Shown here piece after piece: positions 11,792 through 23,300 of a stretch of 64,000 bases of DNA. The translations under genes were made by a program, and so were the position numbers. This DNA is from Mycteria americana. Its lineage: Eukaryota; Chordata; Aves; Ciconiiformes; Ciconiidae. Position 1 is the stretch's first letter, and each line of letters opens with the position of its first letter. The stretch spans positions 186,001-250,000 of the forward strand of contig NC_134368.1 of assembly GCF_035582795.1 (NCBI RefSeq), read 5' to 3'. Under the pieces are notes generated by a model. That model did not search any database, had not been told where the DNA came from, and saw nothing but the letters and a program-made list of their open reading frames with translations.

Positions 11792-13757
11792 ATGGCGTGC
11801 GCCGGCGACGACGGTCCGTGGGGCGCCCGGGGCGTGGGTCAGTGGGGTCCCGGGTGGGCCGGCATGCACCGGGTCAGTGGGGTCCCCGGGTGGGCTGGCA
11901 TGCACGGGGGCGTCCGGGTGAGTGGGGTCCCGGGTGGGCCGGCATGCACCGGGGGGGTCTGGGGCAATGGGAGTCCCGGGTGTCCCAGACAGGCTGATGT
12001 GACCCGGGGGGCCTGGATCAACGGGGAGCCTGGGGGTCCTGGGCAGGCTGACGTGCACGTGGCGGGGGTCTAGGTCAACGGGAGTCCTGGGAGGGCTGAC
12101 ATGCACCGAGGAGGGGGGGGCAAGTCCATGGGGAGCCCCGGGGTCCTGGGCAGGCTGGCGTGCTCCAGGGGGTCCAATTCCATGGGGGTCCTGGGTGGGC
12201 TGATGTGCGCTGGGGGGGGGCGGCCGGATCAACGGGGGTCACGGACAAGTGGGCTGATGTGCACCGTGGTGGCTGGGGCAGAGGCAGATGGGTGTCCCGG
12301 GGGAGCAGGGCACACCGAGGAGAGCCCTGGGCAGGTGGGGGGGAACAGGAGGTCCCAGGTCAGAGACACGCTCGGTGCTCCCATGGTCCCTGGGCAGTGG
12401 CGTAGGATGCACCAGGGAGGGCTCCTGGATGGGACGGGGTGAGCCAAGGAGGCCTCTTGGACGGAGTGGGGTGTGCCGGTGGGCCCGGGGCAGAGTGGGT
12501 GGGCAGCGCAGGGGCCAGGCTGGTGCTGGGCTGACAACCCCCCCAGGCTCCTGGGTGGAGCTGCGGTGTGGCCCAGGGTGCCTGGAGCCGGAGCCCGCGC
12601 CCTCGCGGTTCTCCTCCTGCCACGCTGACGTGGAGCAGATGCTGCTGGAGGCCCAGCTAGAGACGGAGAGCGGTGATGGGTGAGTCCTGAGGAGGAGCCT
12701 GGGCACCTGGAGTCCTGCCCGGCCAGGGTGGGCGTTGGGGGGCCAAGGGGTGGTGCAGGCTTGGTGACCGAGGGGGTTATGTTTGCAGTGCCCTGCTCAC
12801 GCTGGGCTCCCCGGCCTGGGATGACAATGGAGCCAGCCAGGCAAGTGAGCAGCTGGGAGAGAGCGAGCTGCTCCCTCCCTGCAGCCAGCCCCAGCTGGGC
12901 TGCCCCCACCCCCGGCAGGTAAGGGAGCTGGCCCCCTGTGCCGCGCTGCGCCCCGCGGGCCATGCTGGCCGTGCCCCTGGCCTCACCTGCCCTATGCCTC
13001 CTCCTAGCGGGATGTGCCGGAGGAAGCCGAGCGGAAGGAGCGACGCCTGCCAGCATCCCTCGGCTGGGCCTGTGCCTGCCGCCCGCAGCGTCTGTCTCCA
13101 AAGTAAGGCCCGTGTCCCCCACAAGCATGTCCTGCTGTCCCCCGCCCTTGCTGTCTGCCTCGCCACCCCTGTCCTTCTGTCCCCGTACCCTCCTGCTGTG
13201 CTCTGCTCTCTTCCCTCGTGCCCCCTTTAACCATGCACTTTTCCCAGGGAGTTTGCCTTTGTGTGCTCCCCCCAGCCAGTGCTGTGGAGCCTGCAGGGAG
13301 GTGCAGTGGGGAGAAAGAAGAGACTTTTCAGTTCAGAGCTGCTGCTGCTCTTCATCCCCTCGCTGCTGCTCAGCCACGTGCTGACCCTGGGACTGGGGTG
13401 AGTTCCTGATGGGCCTGACCTGTGCTGTTGAGTGGCCTTGGCCAGAACCGACCCCTTGGGTGCAGGCAGGGTGAGCCCTGCGCTGCTGGGCGTCTGTGCA
13501 GTCTGGGGCTGTCCGGGGGCTGTCCCCGTGGGAAGTGGAGGAACGCTCCTGGAGTTGGACTGTTCATCCTTGGGTGCTGTTCTACACCACTTCTCCTAGC
13601 AGCCACAGTCTTCTCCGTGGCTGCTGCCCTCTCCCCTCACTACTGGCTTGCTGAGGCCCAGCAGGCTGTCCCCATGCGAGTGCCTTACAGTTGCTCTCTC
13701 TAATCCAGGATCTACATTGGGAAGCGGCTGGCAGCCTCCTCAGCAAACCCGCTGTGA
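11792..13757 (+). CDS. BNIP3/BNIP3L-family mitophagy receptor, third-paralogue (BNIP4-like) type
   Basis: Six exons with matching phases: 11792-11813, 12547-12679, 12789-12918, 13008-13102, 13248-13397, 13709-13757 (TGA 13755-13757), encoding 192 residues. BNIP3-family proteins are tail-anchored in the outer mitochondrial membrane and bind LC3/GABARAP to drive mitophagy. Visible: LIR core W10-V11-E12-L13 inside GSWVEL, split by intron 1 within the preceding Gly codon; HADVEQMLLEAQLE, matching the family NGDMEKILLDAQ box; SPKEFAF, matching PPKEF; KKRLFSSELL; and a C-terminal anchor SLLLSHVLTLGLGIYIGKRL that keeps the Ser-His and glycine packing residues of the BNIP3 dimer. The conserved family stretch around SDW..DWSSRPENIPP is replaced by unrelated sequence with a C-A-C motif, so this is neither BNIP3 nor BNIP3L. 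The exon-1 donor (G|GTCCGT) is weak, but its phase fits. The ATG sits in good context (gccATGg). Confidence 0.9.
11835..12330 (+). repeat. Degenerate GC-rich minisatellite in intron 1 of the BNIP3-like gene
   Basis: Imperfect tandem units of roughly 35-60 bases, each combining GTCAGTGGGGTCCCGGGTGG-like and GGCCGGCATGCACCGGG-like segments, drifting towards GGGCAGGCTGACGTGCACG. Long open frames here on both strands come from the repeat. Confidence 0.65.
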
Positions 13758-14073
13758 AGAGCTGGGCTCAGCGAGATGGGTGGCTCCACCATTCCGCTCC
13801 TCCGCTGAGCATGTGGAGGGAGCCCAGGCACCAGTGCAGCCCAACTGCTCCCAGACTTCGTGTTTGTGGCACGAGGCACTGTCTCCCCTTATCCCTTCTT
13901 TAGCCCCAGCCTAGGGAGCTGATCCTGCCCGCCCATGTAGACAGGAACCCACTGATGGCAGCTCCCTGCTGCAGGCAGCCCCTGCCCTCCCCATCCCTTG
14001 ATTACGGGTCCAGGTTCCTCCTCTTTAACACAAGACTGTAAATACGACTCCTGAGCCTGCAACACCACATGCA

Positions 14074-14079
14074 AATAAA
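14074..14079 (+). terminator. BNIP3-like gene poly(A) signal AATAAA
   Basis: AATAAA 316 bases after the stop codon, in ATGCAAATAAACAG. It gives a compact 3' UTR and ends the gene just before the convergent DOCK transcript. Confidence 0.8.
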
Positions 14080-14369
14080 CAGCCCTGTGCCAGCTCGGGA
14101 GGCAGAGCAGCATGCCGGCAGCCACCGCGCCAGACCCAGCACAGCCCAGCCAGGGGAGAGTGAGCGTGCTCCCCAGCGGCATTGGGTTCCCATGGGCTTT
14201 CCCTGCCACGGGGCTCCAGGCTGCAGGAGGGTGAGTCCCTGCTCTTTGGGTGCTGGGGCACAGTGCCAGGGCGGTGCCTGGCTGTGGAAAGGCCCCTGGT
14301 TTGGGCTGTGTGTGGGCAGGGTTGGGAGCTGGGGCTCATACAGGGTTTTCAGCCCCACCGCAGGGTCCC

Positions 14370-15240
14370 CAGCTGATGTGTTAGTCCTTTATTAGTTGGC
14401 CGTGGCCTGCTGCAGCGGGGAGGCAGGGGCTGGAGCCCAGTACGGCTGGCTGAGGCAGCAGCACCAGCCTGGCACAGGCAGGGCTGCAAAGCCAGATCCT
14501 GGCAGGAGAGCTGGCACTGCAAGGCACGATGCTCCCCGGGCCCACTCGCAGACCTGGCTGGCTCCTGTGCAGTCACAGTGCCCGGGCCAGAAGTGTTTGT
14601 CCCGGTGCTGCAGGAGGGGGTGGGTGGCCAAGCAACAGGAGCTGCCCCTGGGGTCGAGAGCAGGAGGGGAGGGAAGAGCTTAGCACACACCGGCGGAGAC
14701 CTTGCTGGTTGTCCAGCACCTGGGGTGATCCACTGGCAGTTCAGGGTGGAGGGAGGAAAGTCCTCTTCGGCATGGTGTGGTTGCACTGCTGGAGGGGCTG
14801 TGTGGGTGGGAGCTCAGCGCAGCTCTGTGCGGGTGAGGCTTCCCAGCACGGGCTGGCGTGCAACTGCTTCGCATCAGCAGGAAGGTGAGCGTGGCCTGAG
14901 GGCTGATGCAGAGCCCTGGGGTGGGGAAGTGTTTGGGGACAGATGAGTCCCAGCCCTGGGGGGCACCTGGAGGGTGGCAATAGCCAGCCCTGGCTGGACA
15001 CAGGATGGCGGTGCCCTGTGCCGCCCTGGGTACCGGGGCGCACAGGGAGTCCCGTGGCCATGCAGGATGCTTGTGGCGTAAATACTACAAGAGGGGTGGG
15101 CAAGGGGTGGTCCAGCAGGCAAGGATCAAGCAGGGCTGTTCATCCAGCAACCAGCTGGGAGCAGGGGCACCGCAGGCTTTTCCATCCCCTTGGGCAGGGG
15201 TGGACGCCAGTGGATGGTGCAGCTGCAGGCAGGCGCCGGG
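14370..15240 (-). other. Putative DOCK 3' UTR
   Basis: Minus-strand sequence between the DOCK stop codon (15241-15243) and the AATAAA at 14388-14393 (reads TTTATT on the plus strand). No homologous coding sequence seen. The DOCK and BNIP3-like genes converge tail to tail, their poly(A) signals about 310 bases apart. Confidence 0.6.
14388..14393 (-). terminator. DOCK poly(A) signal
   Basis: TTTATT on the plus strand is AATAAA in the sense of the DOCK gene. First canonical signal downstream of the stop codon, implying a 3' UTR of about 0.85 kb. Confidence 0.65.
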
Positions 15241-17302
15241 TCAGAGCTGTGACACTCGCTTGGACTTTGGTGGCGGAGGCGGAGGCGACTTCAGCCCTTT
15301 ATTTCCATCTGCTGTCGGCGACGTGGATGCCTGCAAGCAGAGCAGGCAGTTAGTGGGGGCGGTGGGTAGCAGGGGCCAGGGGCCTGGGCCAGGCAGTACC
15401 TTCCCTCCGGCTGCGGCGTCGCTCTGCTCCAGGAACGTCTCGTACACCGTGGGGCTGATCTTGCGGGGCAGCGGCGAGGCCTTGCTGGCACTCTTCACAC
15501 GGCCGCCAAAGCCAGTGGGAGTCAGGGACAGCCCTGCGCCGGCAGGGGCGGTGGGCTGAGTCTGGAGGGCTGTGGGGGCCCTGGGAGGGCCCATGGAGCC
15601 CATGGGTGTGCTCTGGACTGCTAGGTGCCCTGGGCTGCCAGGGCTAGCTGGAGCATGACAGCCCTGGGCAGACAGGCTGGGGGTGGCATGGGGCGGAAGC
15701 CCAGCTGGGGGGGGGGGGGGGGCGGTGCTGGCTCCCACTGGGAGCTGATCCCGGCACTGAGACTCAGTGGCACGAGGTCTGGGATCGACGACCAGCAGCT
15801 CCAGGGGGAGCGTTCGGTGGGGGACGTGAGCCGCGTGGGGTCTGCCTGTGCTTTTGGTACCGAGTGCTCCCTGCCTGCTCCCGGCTGCAGGACATGCCTG
15901 TGCCATTGTGGGGACGGCACAAGGGGGTGAGGGTGCCTGTGCTGGGGTGCAGGGCTGGGGGTGCTGGTATCTGCCCTGCTGGGGTGGGGGCACAGCCCTG
16001 CTCGCGGAGGTAAAGGCTGGATGCTGCTTGGGGCTGTAGGGGCTAGGGAAGGTGCCCCCCCAGCCATGCCAGGGGCGCGTGAGGGGCCAGGAAGGCACCC
16101 CAAGCCTGCAGCCATGGTGGGAGTACCTGCAGTGCTGGGCTGAGCACCAGCGGCGTCTCGGCTTGGCAGGGGCTGTTTCCCCTCAGAGCTGCCCAGGCCG
16201 CTCTCGCTCATGTTGCGGGAGAGTCTCCGCTTCTCGTCCTGGGGCGCAGAGGGGAGGCTCAGTGCCTAAGCGAGGGCCAGGCTGCATCGCAGCACCCGTG
16301 GCCCCGGGAACGCAGAGCCTCTGGCAGGGTGCGATGCTTCCCAGCGCCCTGCCCGCAGCCCAAAGGCAGCCCCTGCCCACAGCCCTGGGTCTCCAGCCTT
16401 GTGCCCCACCAGGCTCTGCTCCTGCCCTCCCTGCTGTCAGCCAGCTGCGCCCTGCAGCAGGGGCTGCCACCAGCCCCCCGAGGGGTACCGGCTGTCCCGA
16501 GGCCTGGTGCTGCCAGCTGGGCCAGGGGCTCCAGGTGCAGCAGGATGCCTGGGGGAGCGCAAGCAGGGCCCCGGGGAGGAGGGGAGGCACCAGGGTTGTG
16601 CTAAGTATCACCTTGGGCTCTGGCAGCTCCGAGATGGACTGGCGCAGGTCCTGCCGCCGGTACCCAAAGAAGGTGCTGGAGCGGTTCTCCTTGCGCTCGT
16701 TTCTGCGGTCCTCGCTCTCGGAGGTGCGAGGGGCAGGCTTTGGGGTCGGGGGTGCCTCCGTGCTGTGGAGCAACTGTGGCTGGTGAGGGGCAGGTGGGTG
16801 GCAGGGGGACTGGGGAGCAGGGCTACGCCATGGGCCGGCCGGACCATGGCCAGGAGTGGCTGCCCTCAGCCAGGCACCAGCACCATCTCCAGCAGATCTT
16901 AGCAGTGGATGCTTAGGAGGGACAAGCCAGCAAGACAAGCATGGATGGCTCAGGTGACAGCAATGTCCAGGTGAGCCTGGGGGCTGCACATGAGGTGTCT
17001 CTACTCCATGCCCCCCACCACGGACAGGGTGGCATGGCAGGATGGACCCCTGAGATGTGGCTTGGCATAAAGGGAAGCCAGGAAGGCAGTGGGCTGGGGA
17101 GGTGGGAGAGAAGCGTCTGGGGTGGAGGAGAGTGAGGATGGCTCAGCGGTGTGGGGCCAGTGGGGAGGGGTGAGGGGGGGTGGCTTGGGGCCAGTGCTCC
17201 CCACCACAGCACTTGCCTGTCTCCAGCATGGCTCAGCCGGTCCCAGTCGCGTCCCCAGGCCATGGACCGGGGTCGACCACTCCGCCGGTCCTCAAAGCAG
17301 AC
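15241..17302 (-). CDS. DOCK C-terminal tail exons
   Basis: Five exons, 5' to 3': 17302-17217, 16762-16612, 16238-16127, 15569-15400, 15330-15241. The first carries [10 protein letters not shown], the conserved DOCK-A segment just after DHR2. The next has a basic stretch ([18 protein letters not shown]) and the third [20 protein letters not shown], resembling DOCK2's tail. The last two give [17 protein letters not shown] and [15 protein letters not shown], a PxxP tail of the sort bound by Crk/SH3 partners in DOCK1. Phases agree throughout. The 5' limit of exon 15569-15400 is the least certain, since several in-phase AG acceptors exist up to about 15,690. The donor of exon 17302-17217 is GC, not GT. 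Confidence 0.8.
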
Positions 17303-20300
17303 CTGAGAGCACAGGGAGCCTGAGAGAGAGCCAGGAGGGATGAGAGTGCAGAGCCTCCCCTCTCCTTCCCTTGACTCAGCCAGGGCCAGCAATGCCCTCT
17401 CTGCCCAATCCTGGTTTTGTGCCAGTACCAGCCACCCCAGGTAGTGCTGTCCCCCCACCCAGGGCAGGCAGAGGCCCCAAGGTTCCCCATGCACAGTGCC
17501 CCTTACCCTGTTGCTTCTGCAGCTGCAGCCCCATCAAGCTGTTCCCTGCTGCCCCAGACCTGTGATGGCTTGTCCAGCGTCACCCCACAGGTGCCACGCA
17601 CCATCCGCGCAGCCCCCACTGTGCCTGCACCATGCTCACCGCCCTGGCACTCACCATCTCCCGCACCCCATACTGGCTCTCCACCTTGGCTCGCAGCTGC
17701 ACGAAGCACTGCTCCATGCGCTCATGGAAGGGCCGTAGGTCCTCCGTCACCTTCCGCCCATGGATCCGGATCCCCTCTGCCAGCAGCGGCGTCTGCAGGA
17801 GAATGGGGACGGGTCCGCCTGGTCTTGGGGGGCTCCCCCAGGATGGGGATGCTGGGCACTTGGCGCCCCAGGGCAGCTGTCCCCTGCAGCCACTGGAGGG
17901 ATGCTGCGGGCTGTACCTGCCAGGCGATCAGGTCCTTCAGCTTCTCGATGTTCCCCTCATCCTCGGGGTGCTCCTGCAGGTAGGACTCCTGGAAAAAGGC
18001 CTGCAACGACCCCCTCTCAGTCCCACTGATGGGCTGGTTTGGCTCCGCGCAGGCAGGGGTTGGCACAAAGTGGTGCCAGTGCCTGTGGTCGCCAGCCCCA
18101 AGAGTGCCCGCGCCAGCCCTGGTGCAGCACCCATGTGTCCTCACCGTCTCGTACTTGGCAAAGCCACCCATGACAGCAGGGTCCACGATGCCGTTGAGCA
18201 GCATGGAGAGCGGGTTGATGGGCAGGCTGTGGTCATTCTGGTGCCGGTTGATCTCACTCATAATTTTCTCATTTGTTTTCATCATGGTCTCGATGGCATT
18301 TTCCAGGGGGGAGATGATAGTCTGTGCCCAGGGAGGGAAGGTCAGCAGCCGGCTGACCCAGCGACCTGCCCATCCTGGTGTGGGCCAGCAGGCTGGTCTC
18401 TCCCTGGTCCCACGGTGAGAGAGGCCCCGGGGTTGCACATCTCACCCCACGAAGCCCCTCAGACCCCTGGCACCAGCTGCCTGGAGCTGAGCCGAGGGCT
18501 CACGGGGGAAGCACTGGAAGTGCTGGTCCCTGGCTCTGAGCACAGGCTGCTGGCAGGGTTAGTCCTGCAGGCAAGAGGCTGCAGGCCAGGTGATGGGCAT
18601 GTGGCAGCAGCAGGTCAGCGGTGAGCTTATGGGAAACCTGGGTAAACGTCGTTGTCACTGGGGGGGGGCAGCTGTGCAACGGCAGACACACGTGTCAGTG
18701 CCAGCACTCATGCAGCCATACAGTTGCCCTGCAGCACAGCTGTCGTGCAACAGCCCAGCTAGTGCATTTCACATGTCCCTTGCTGCAGCGCCTGGAACAC
18801 CCTGGACTTTAGCCAAGCACCTCCCTCTGACAGAGGTGTAAAACCCACGCGCGGGGCTGTTGTCAGCAGCGCCAGTAGCTGAAACTCCTCCGGCACCTCT
18901 GCTGCTCCCTGCACGTGGTCTCCTGCTTCCCATGGAGGAGATGTACATCCCCGTGGGTGAGCCACACAAACCAGTCCCTGTCACCGGGTTGATGCTACCA
19001 GCACCAGCTGAAGGAGGCTGAGGGTGCCCTGAGTGCCTGGGGTCTCCATGCCCAGTGCCAGCAGAGAAACCCTTCCCCATGGCATGGGACAGCGTTCCCA
19101 CATGGCACTGCCCCGAGATCAGCCCTGGAGCCGGGGCAGCAGGGGCCAAGGTGATGCCAAAGGGGGGGTTATCCCCTGCTGCTGGGCAGGAGTGGTAGCT
19201 GGGCTCTGTGTTCGCAGAGGGAAGGGGCCCGTGCTCGCACCCTGCTCTGCAGGTGGAGGGTGCACATGGGAGCTGGGTCCGCTCTGCTGTGGGCACTGCC
19301 CTGGACCACACACCCGAGGGACCACAGGGGCATGAGAGCGAGCTGGGAGTCACAGAGTTTGGGGGCTCAAGCACCTCGTGGGCTGGATCGGGTTTGCACT
19401 GAGAACAGAGGCTGACGGGGCATGGGGACCGGGGCCGGAGCTCAGCTGGGGCACCAGGCGGGACGTGCTCCCCACACCCCGGCTTCAGCCACTTGAGCTT
19501 GTGAAGCCTGGAAGGGGCTGGGGGCAGCACGCCTGCCGGGGTTTGTGATGCCGCTCGGGGGAGGGATGCCCTGGGAGGGCCCCGCTCCCCCCGCACCCCC
19601 CCTCCTCACCGTGGTGGTGGAGGTCACCACAAACCAGCGCAGGATGCCGGGCAGGGGGTAAGCTGTTACGAAGGTCGTCCGCTCGATCCACATGGTCTGT
19701 GGGGAGGGCAGCAGTCATCCTGTCACCCTCCTCCCCATCACCCTGGGACACCCCACCTCTCCCTCCCATGGGCACAGGACCACCACCTTCCCCATCCCAG
19801 GAGTGGGGGACTCCCTGTCTCTCCTGCATCCCCCTTCCTCTGGACACCTGGCTCCTCAAGGGACCCCCCCAGCTCTCCCCATCCCTCCCAGCTGGGGTCC
19901 TGGCAGCCCCCATCAGCACTCACTGCAAATTCATTGTCTGGATCCTTCGGGCCTTTCCTGAAGGGCCGCGAGTAGCTGAACTTCTGGACGTGGTTGGCTT
20001 TATAGAAACTGCAGGGGAGGGAAGGGGCAGAGCATGGGAGAGGTGCCCCTGTTGCGTCCCCTCCCACGCGGAGCAGAGCGGGTGCACCCTGTCCGTGCTG
20101 GGGCACTCACTTGGTGATCTGCTCCGGGATGCTCCGGTCCTTGAACCGGACCTTGGCTTCCTCCACTGGCTGCACGGTGAAACACTGGATATCTGCGGGA
20201 GTGAAGGAGCCACGGGCGCGCACCATGGAGGATGGGGGCTGTGGGGGAGAGGGGCCCCAGGGGCGTGTGGGGAGGTGCTGCGGGACCTGCGCAGGGGGCC

Positions 20301-23300
20301 ATGGCACAGGGAATGAGTCGCCCTCCCAGCCCCGTCCCCACACTTGGAGGATACACTGGCCTGGGGAGCCGGTGATGTCCTGGCCGGGCGGAGATGTGCT
20401 CTTCAGCTTCTCAGCGTTGGGGAAGGGGCTCAGCAGCCGCATCTCAAAGTCCTCCCGGCGCTCATACTCCTTGCCCCGGTAAATGAAGACCTTGTTCTGT
20501 GGGGGAGGAAGATGGCAGCCCATCCCAGCGTGCTGTGGAGCAGGGCCGGGGAGCCCTCGGACCCTGGTCTGGCTGCAGCGAGCCCTGGTGTGTTAGGGGT
20601 GCAGGCACCGACGAGGCCGGGCCCTTAGCTGAGCGGAATATGCCTCTCTCAAAAAAAATACTTCTCCAAACCCAGCAACTGGACGAAAAAGGAATTAAAG
20701 GGCAGGCTGGCTCGGGCAGACAGGGCTCTGGAGAGAAAGTCTTTGGCTGGGCACACAGTGACCAGGGTCTGGAGTCAGTGGATACAGAAACCACCCAGGA
20801 GACAGCAAGGAGCCCTTGAAACCCACCATGACCTCTGTGAAAATGATGCCACCCTCGCTGTGGCCGTAACAGCGGGGTAGGAAAATAAGGACCAACACTT
20901 TGGATGGAAGAAGCCCACCAAGCATGCCAACTTATATCTGAGTGGATTAAAAAAAACCCCTAAGGAATGCAATAGGAGTGAACATGAGTGAAACACTTTG
21001 CTCTCATCCAGAAAGATGAGCGCTGCTCTCGCCAGTGGACACCAGGAGCCTCTTTGCCAGCACAGGAAAAGGGAGAGGTGCTGAGCAAGCCCCTGCCTAC
21101 AGCACCACGCTGCAGGGATGGGGAGAGGGTTGGTGGGGAGAGGGTCGGCGGGGCTCCCACAGTGACCCCGGAGGTACCCGAATCTGTTCATAAATAGCAC
21201 AGACCTGTCTCCGCGCCACAGGTACGATACAACACACATCTGTCCCTGCAGCCCAAATACGACATGGCACAGACCTGCACTGGGGACCCAGTCGTCACCA
21301 CCACCCCAGCGAGGGGCCCCATCCCTTGGGAGCGGGGACACCACCAGGGCTTTGCTCACAGGGTGCCACCCTGAGATGGCCACAGCCGCGAGGCTTGGCC
21401 TGGGCACTGGCACTGTCCCGGGCAGGTGTAGTGTGCTGGCTGCTGGCACGGCGCTGGCCTCGGGGCAGCTGGGAGCCGCTTACCCGGAGGAAGGTAGGGA
21501 AGCCTTGCCCGTAGTAGCCCACGGCAAAGTAGTCCGGGCTGGGCCGCAGCACCTTCAGGATCTTCTCATAGAACTTGGCTTCCCGCTGCTGCAGGGGGAG
21601 AGGGCAGGAGTGGAGATGGGCCAGGGCCCTGACATGGGACAGGAGCCCTGCAGACCCCCTGTCCCTCCCCGTGGCTCATGGCACCCCAGCCCGCTCTGCC
21701 GGCAGCCACCCCCCCAGCCCAGCCGAGCACTCACCAGGATGTCACTCAGCATTTCGTAGTCAAAGACTTCGCTCTCATACTGCTCTGCCAGCTCCTTGCA
21801 GATGTGGATGGCCTCCTCCCACATCTGCAGAAGATGGGACCAGGGCAGGGGCCCCATGGTGCAGGGTGAGCTGCGGCAGGGGGGCACTGGGGGCTTCCAG
21901 AAGAGACCAGCCCCATCTCTTGGGGCACCCACACCGCTGCTCCTGAGCGAGGAGGGGAGGGCTCTCCCCGTGCGGACTGGTGGTCTGGCTGGGCACTGGT
22001 GGGCTGCAGCAGGACTCAGCTTCCCGCCTTCTCCAGCACCCGAGCCCCCTGCCCGGGCGAGCCCCTCTCCTAGGGTGCCCCAGCTACTGGCCCCTGGGCC
22101 AGGGCTGGGCACTGAGGATGGGATGGGATGGGATGGGATGGGATGGGATGGGATGGGATGGGATGGGGAAGGACAACTGCGGCAGCCGGGTGGCTGTGGG
22201 GTGAACCGTCCAGCCTGGGCTCGCTGTGGGGCAGCTCCAGCCCCACCACAGCGGTGGGGTGGGTGGGTGGGCCATGCTGAGGCTGGGGGCTCGGAGCAGG
22301 AGGCAGCGGAGGCCGGCGAGCCAGGCTTGCCCTGGGCCAGCCCAGCTCCCGCCAGCTGGGCAGGGTGGGGGGGGCTGCTGGGGGCACGTGGCCACACTGA
22401 CCTTGCCCTGGTCGAAGTAGTCGATGATCTGGTTGTAGAGAGCCTCCTTCAGCTGGCGCTGGGTGTGCAGGCTGGGGCTGTGCAAGCCCTGCATGGGGGC
22501 TGTGTTCGCCTCGTCCGACCACTGCGCAGAGGCAGCGGGAGCCCATCACGCCGAGCCCTCGGGCCCTGGCTGGGCGGCCCCACAGCCCCTGTACCCCCCG
22601 TGCCCCACCTTGAGGAGCCGGGCGTGCAGCAGCAGGGTGTAGGCTCCCTCTGTGTAGTTCTCATAGCTGACGTGCAGGTCCTTCAGCTTGTACAGGTACC
22701 TGGGAGCAAGGGTACCGTACGTGGGGCACAACAGCCAGCACAGCTCGGGGTCTGGCCCATGCTCCCCCATGGGGCAGCATCCCCCACCGGCAGCTGGGTA
22801 GGGGGCAGAGCCCCCGGCGGCCTGCCCCTCCGGCTGCTCCACCATCCCCATCCCGCCTGCCTGGGGCCAGGGCAGGGGGGGGCTGGGGCAGCTCAGGGCC
22901 CTGGGACCCCTCACCCCGGGGCGATGCCGGTCTCCCCGGGGCCGTGCTCACCTGATGTACATGGCCTGGCGGTCGATCTCCTTGTAGAAATTCTGGGGAA
23001 GAACAGATGAGGCTGTTTTGAGTGAGCCCAGGAGGTGTCACGTGCCGCAGCCCCCCACTCTCCCACACCTTGCCCTGAGTCACGGAGCTGCCGGGACCAT
23101 CCCTGCATGGGGACTGGGCTGCCCTCGGCAGTGGGGAGCTGCACGGTGCCTCCCAGCAAGTACCTCCTGGGGGACACCGGGTCTGGCACCATGTGCACCC
23201 CATCTCTGCTGTGCCAGGGGCACCGCAGCCCCTGGAGGGACCTGGGGGGACACGGGGCTGAGCCCTGGCAGAGCGGGGGGCATGGGGCAGGTGCCCACCA

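Larger units (their letters stand above)
10950..11830 (+). promoter_or_regulatory. CpG island spanning AUP1 3' end and the BNIP3-like promoter
   Basis: Very CpG-dense sequence that begins abruptly after AT-richer intron. It contains the last AUP1 exon, its poly(A) signal and the start codon of the next gene. Runs of GGGGCGGGG-type GC boxes lie at about 11,410-11,445 and no TATA box is evident, as expected for a housekeeping-style promoter. Transcription start positions cannot be read from sequence. Confidence 0.65.

Noticed and set aside
11084-12232. 382-codon minus-strand frame
   Set aside because: Runs through the CpG island and the BNIP intron-1 minisatellite; its translation is the repeat read backwards.
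11792-13757. Calling this gene BNIP3 or BNIP3L
   Set aside because: Both are strongly conserved through the SRPENIPPKEF region in vertebrates; here only PKEF survives, and the N-terminus is much shorter.
21796-23010. 404-codon plus-strand frame
   Set aside because: Antisense to DOCK exons 21824-21735, 22521-22402, 22699-22609 and 22992-22952, whose minus-strand translation is clearly conserved; GC-rich mirror frame.
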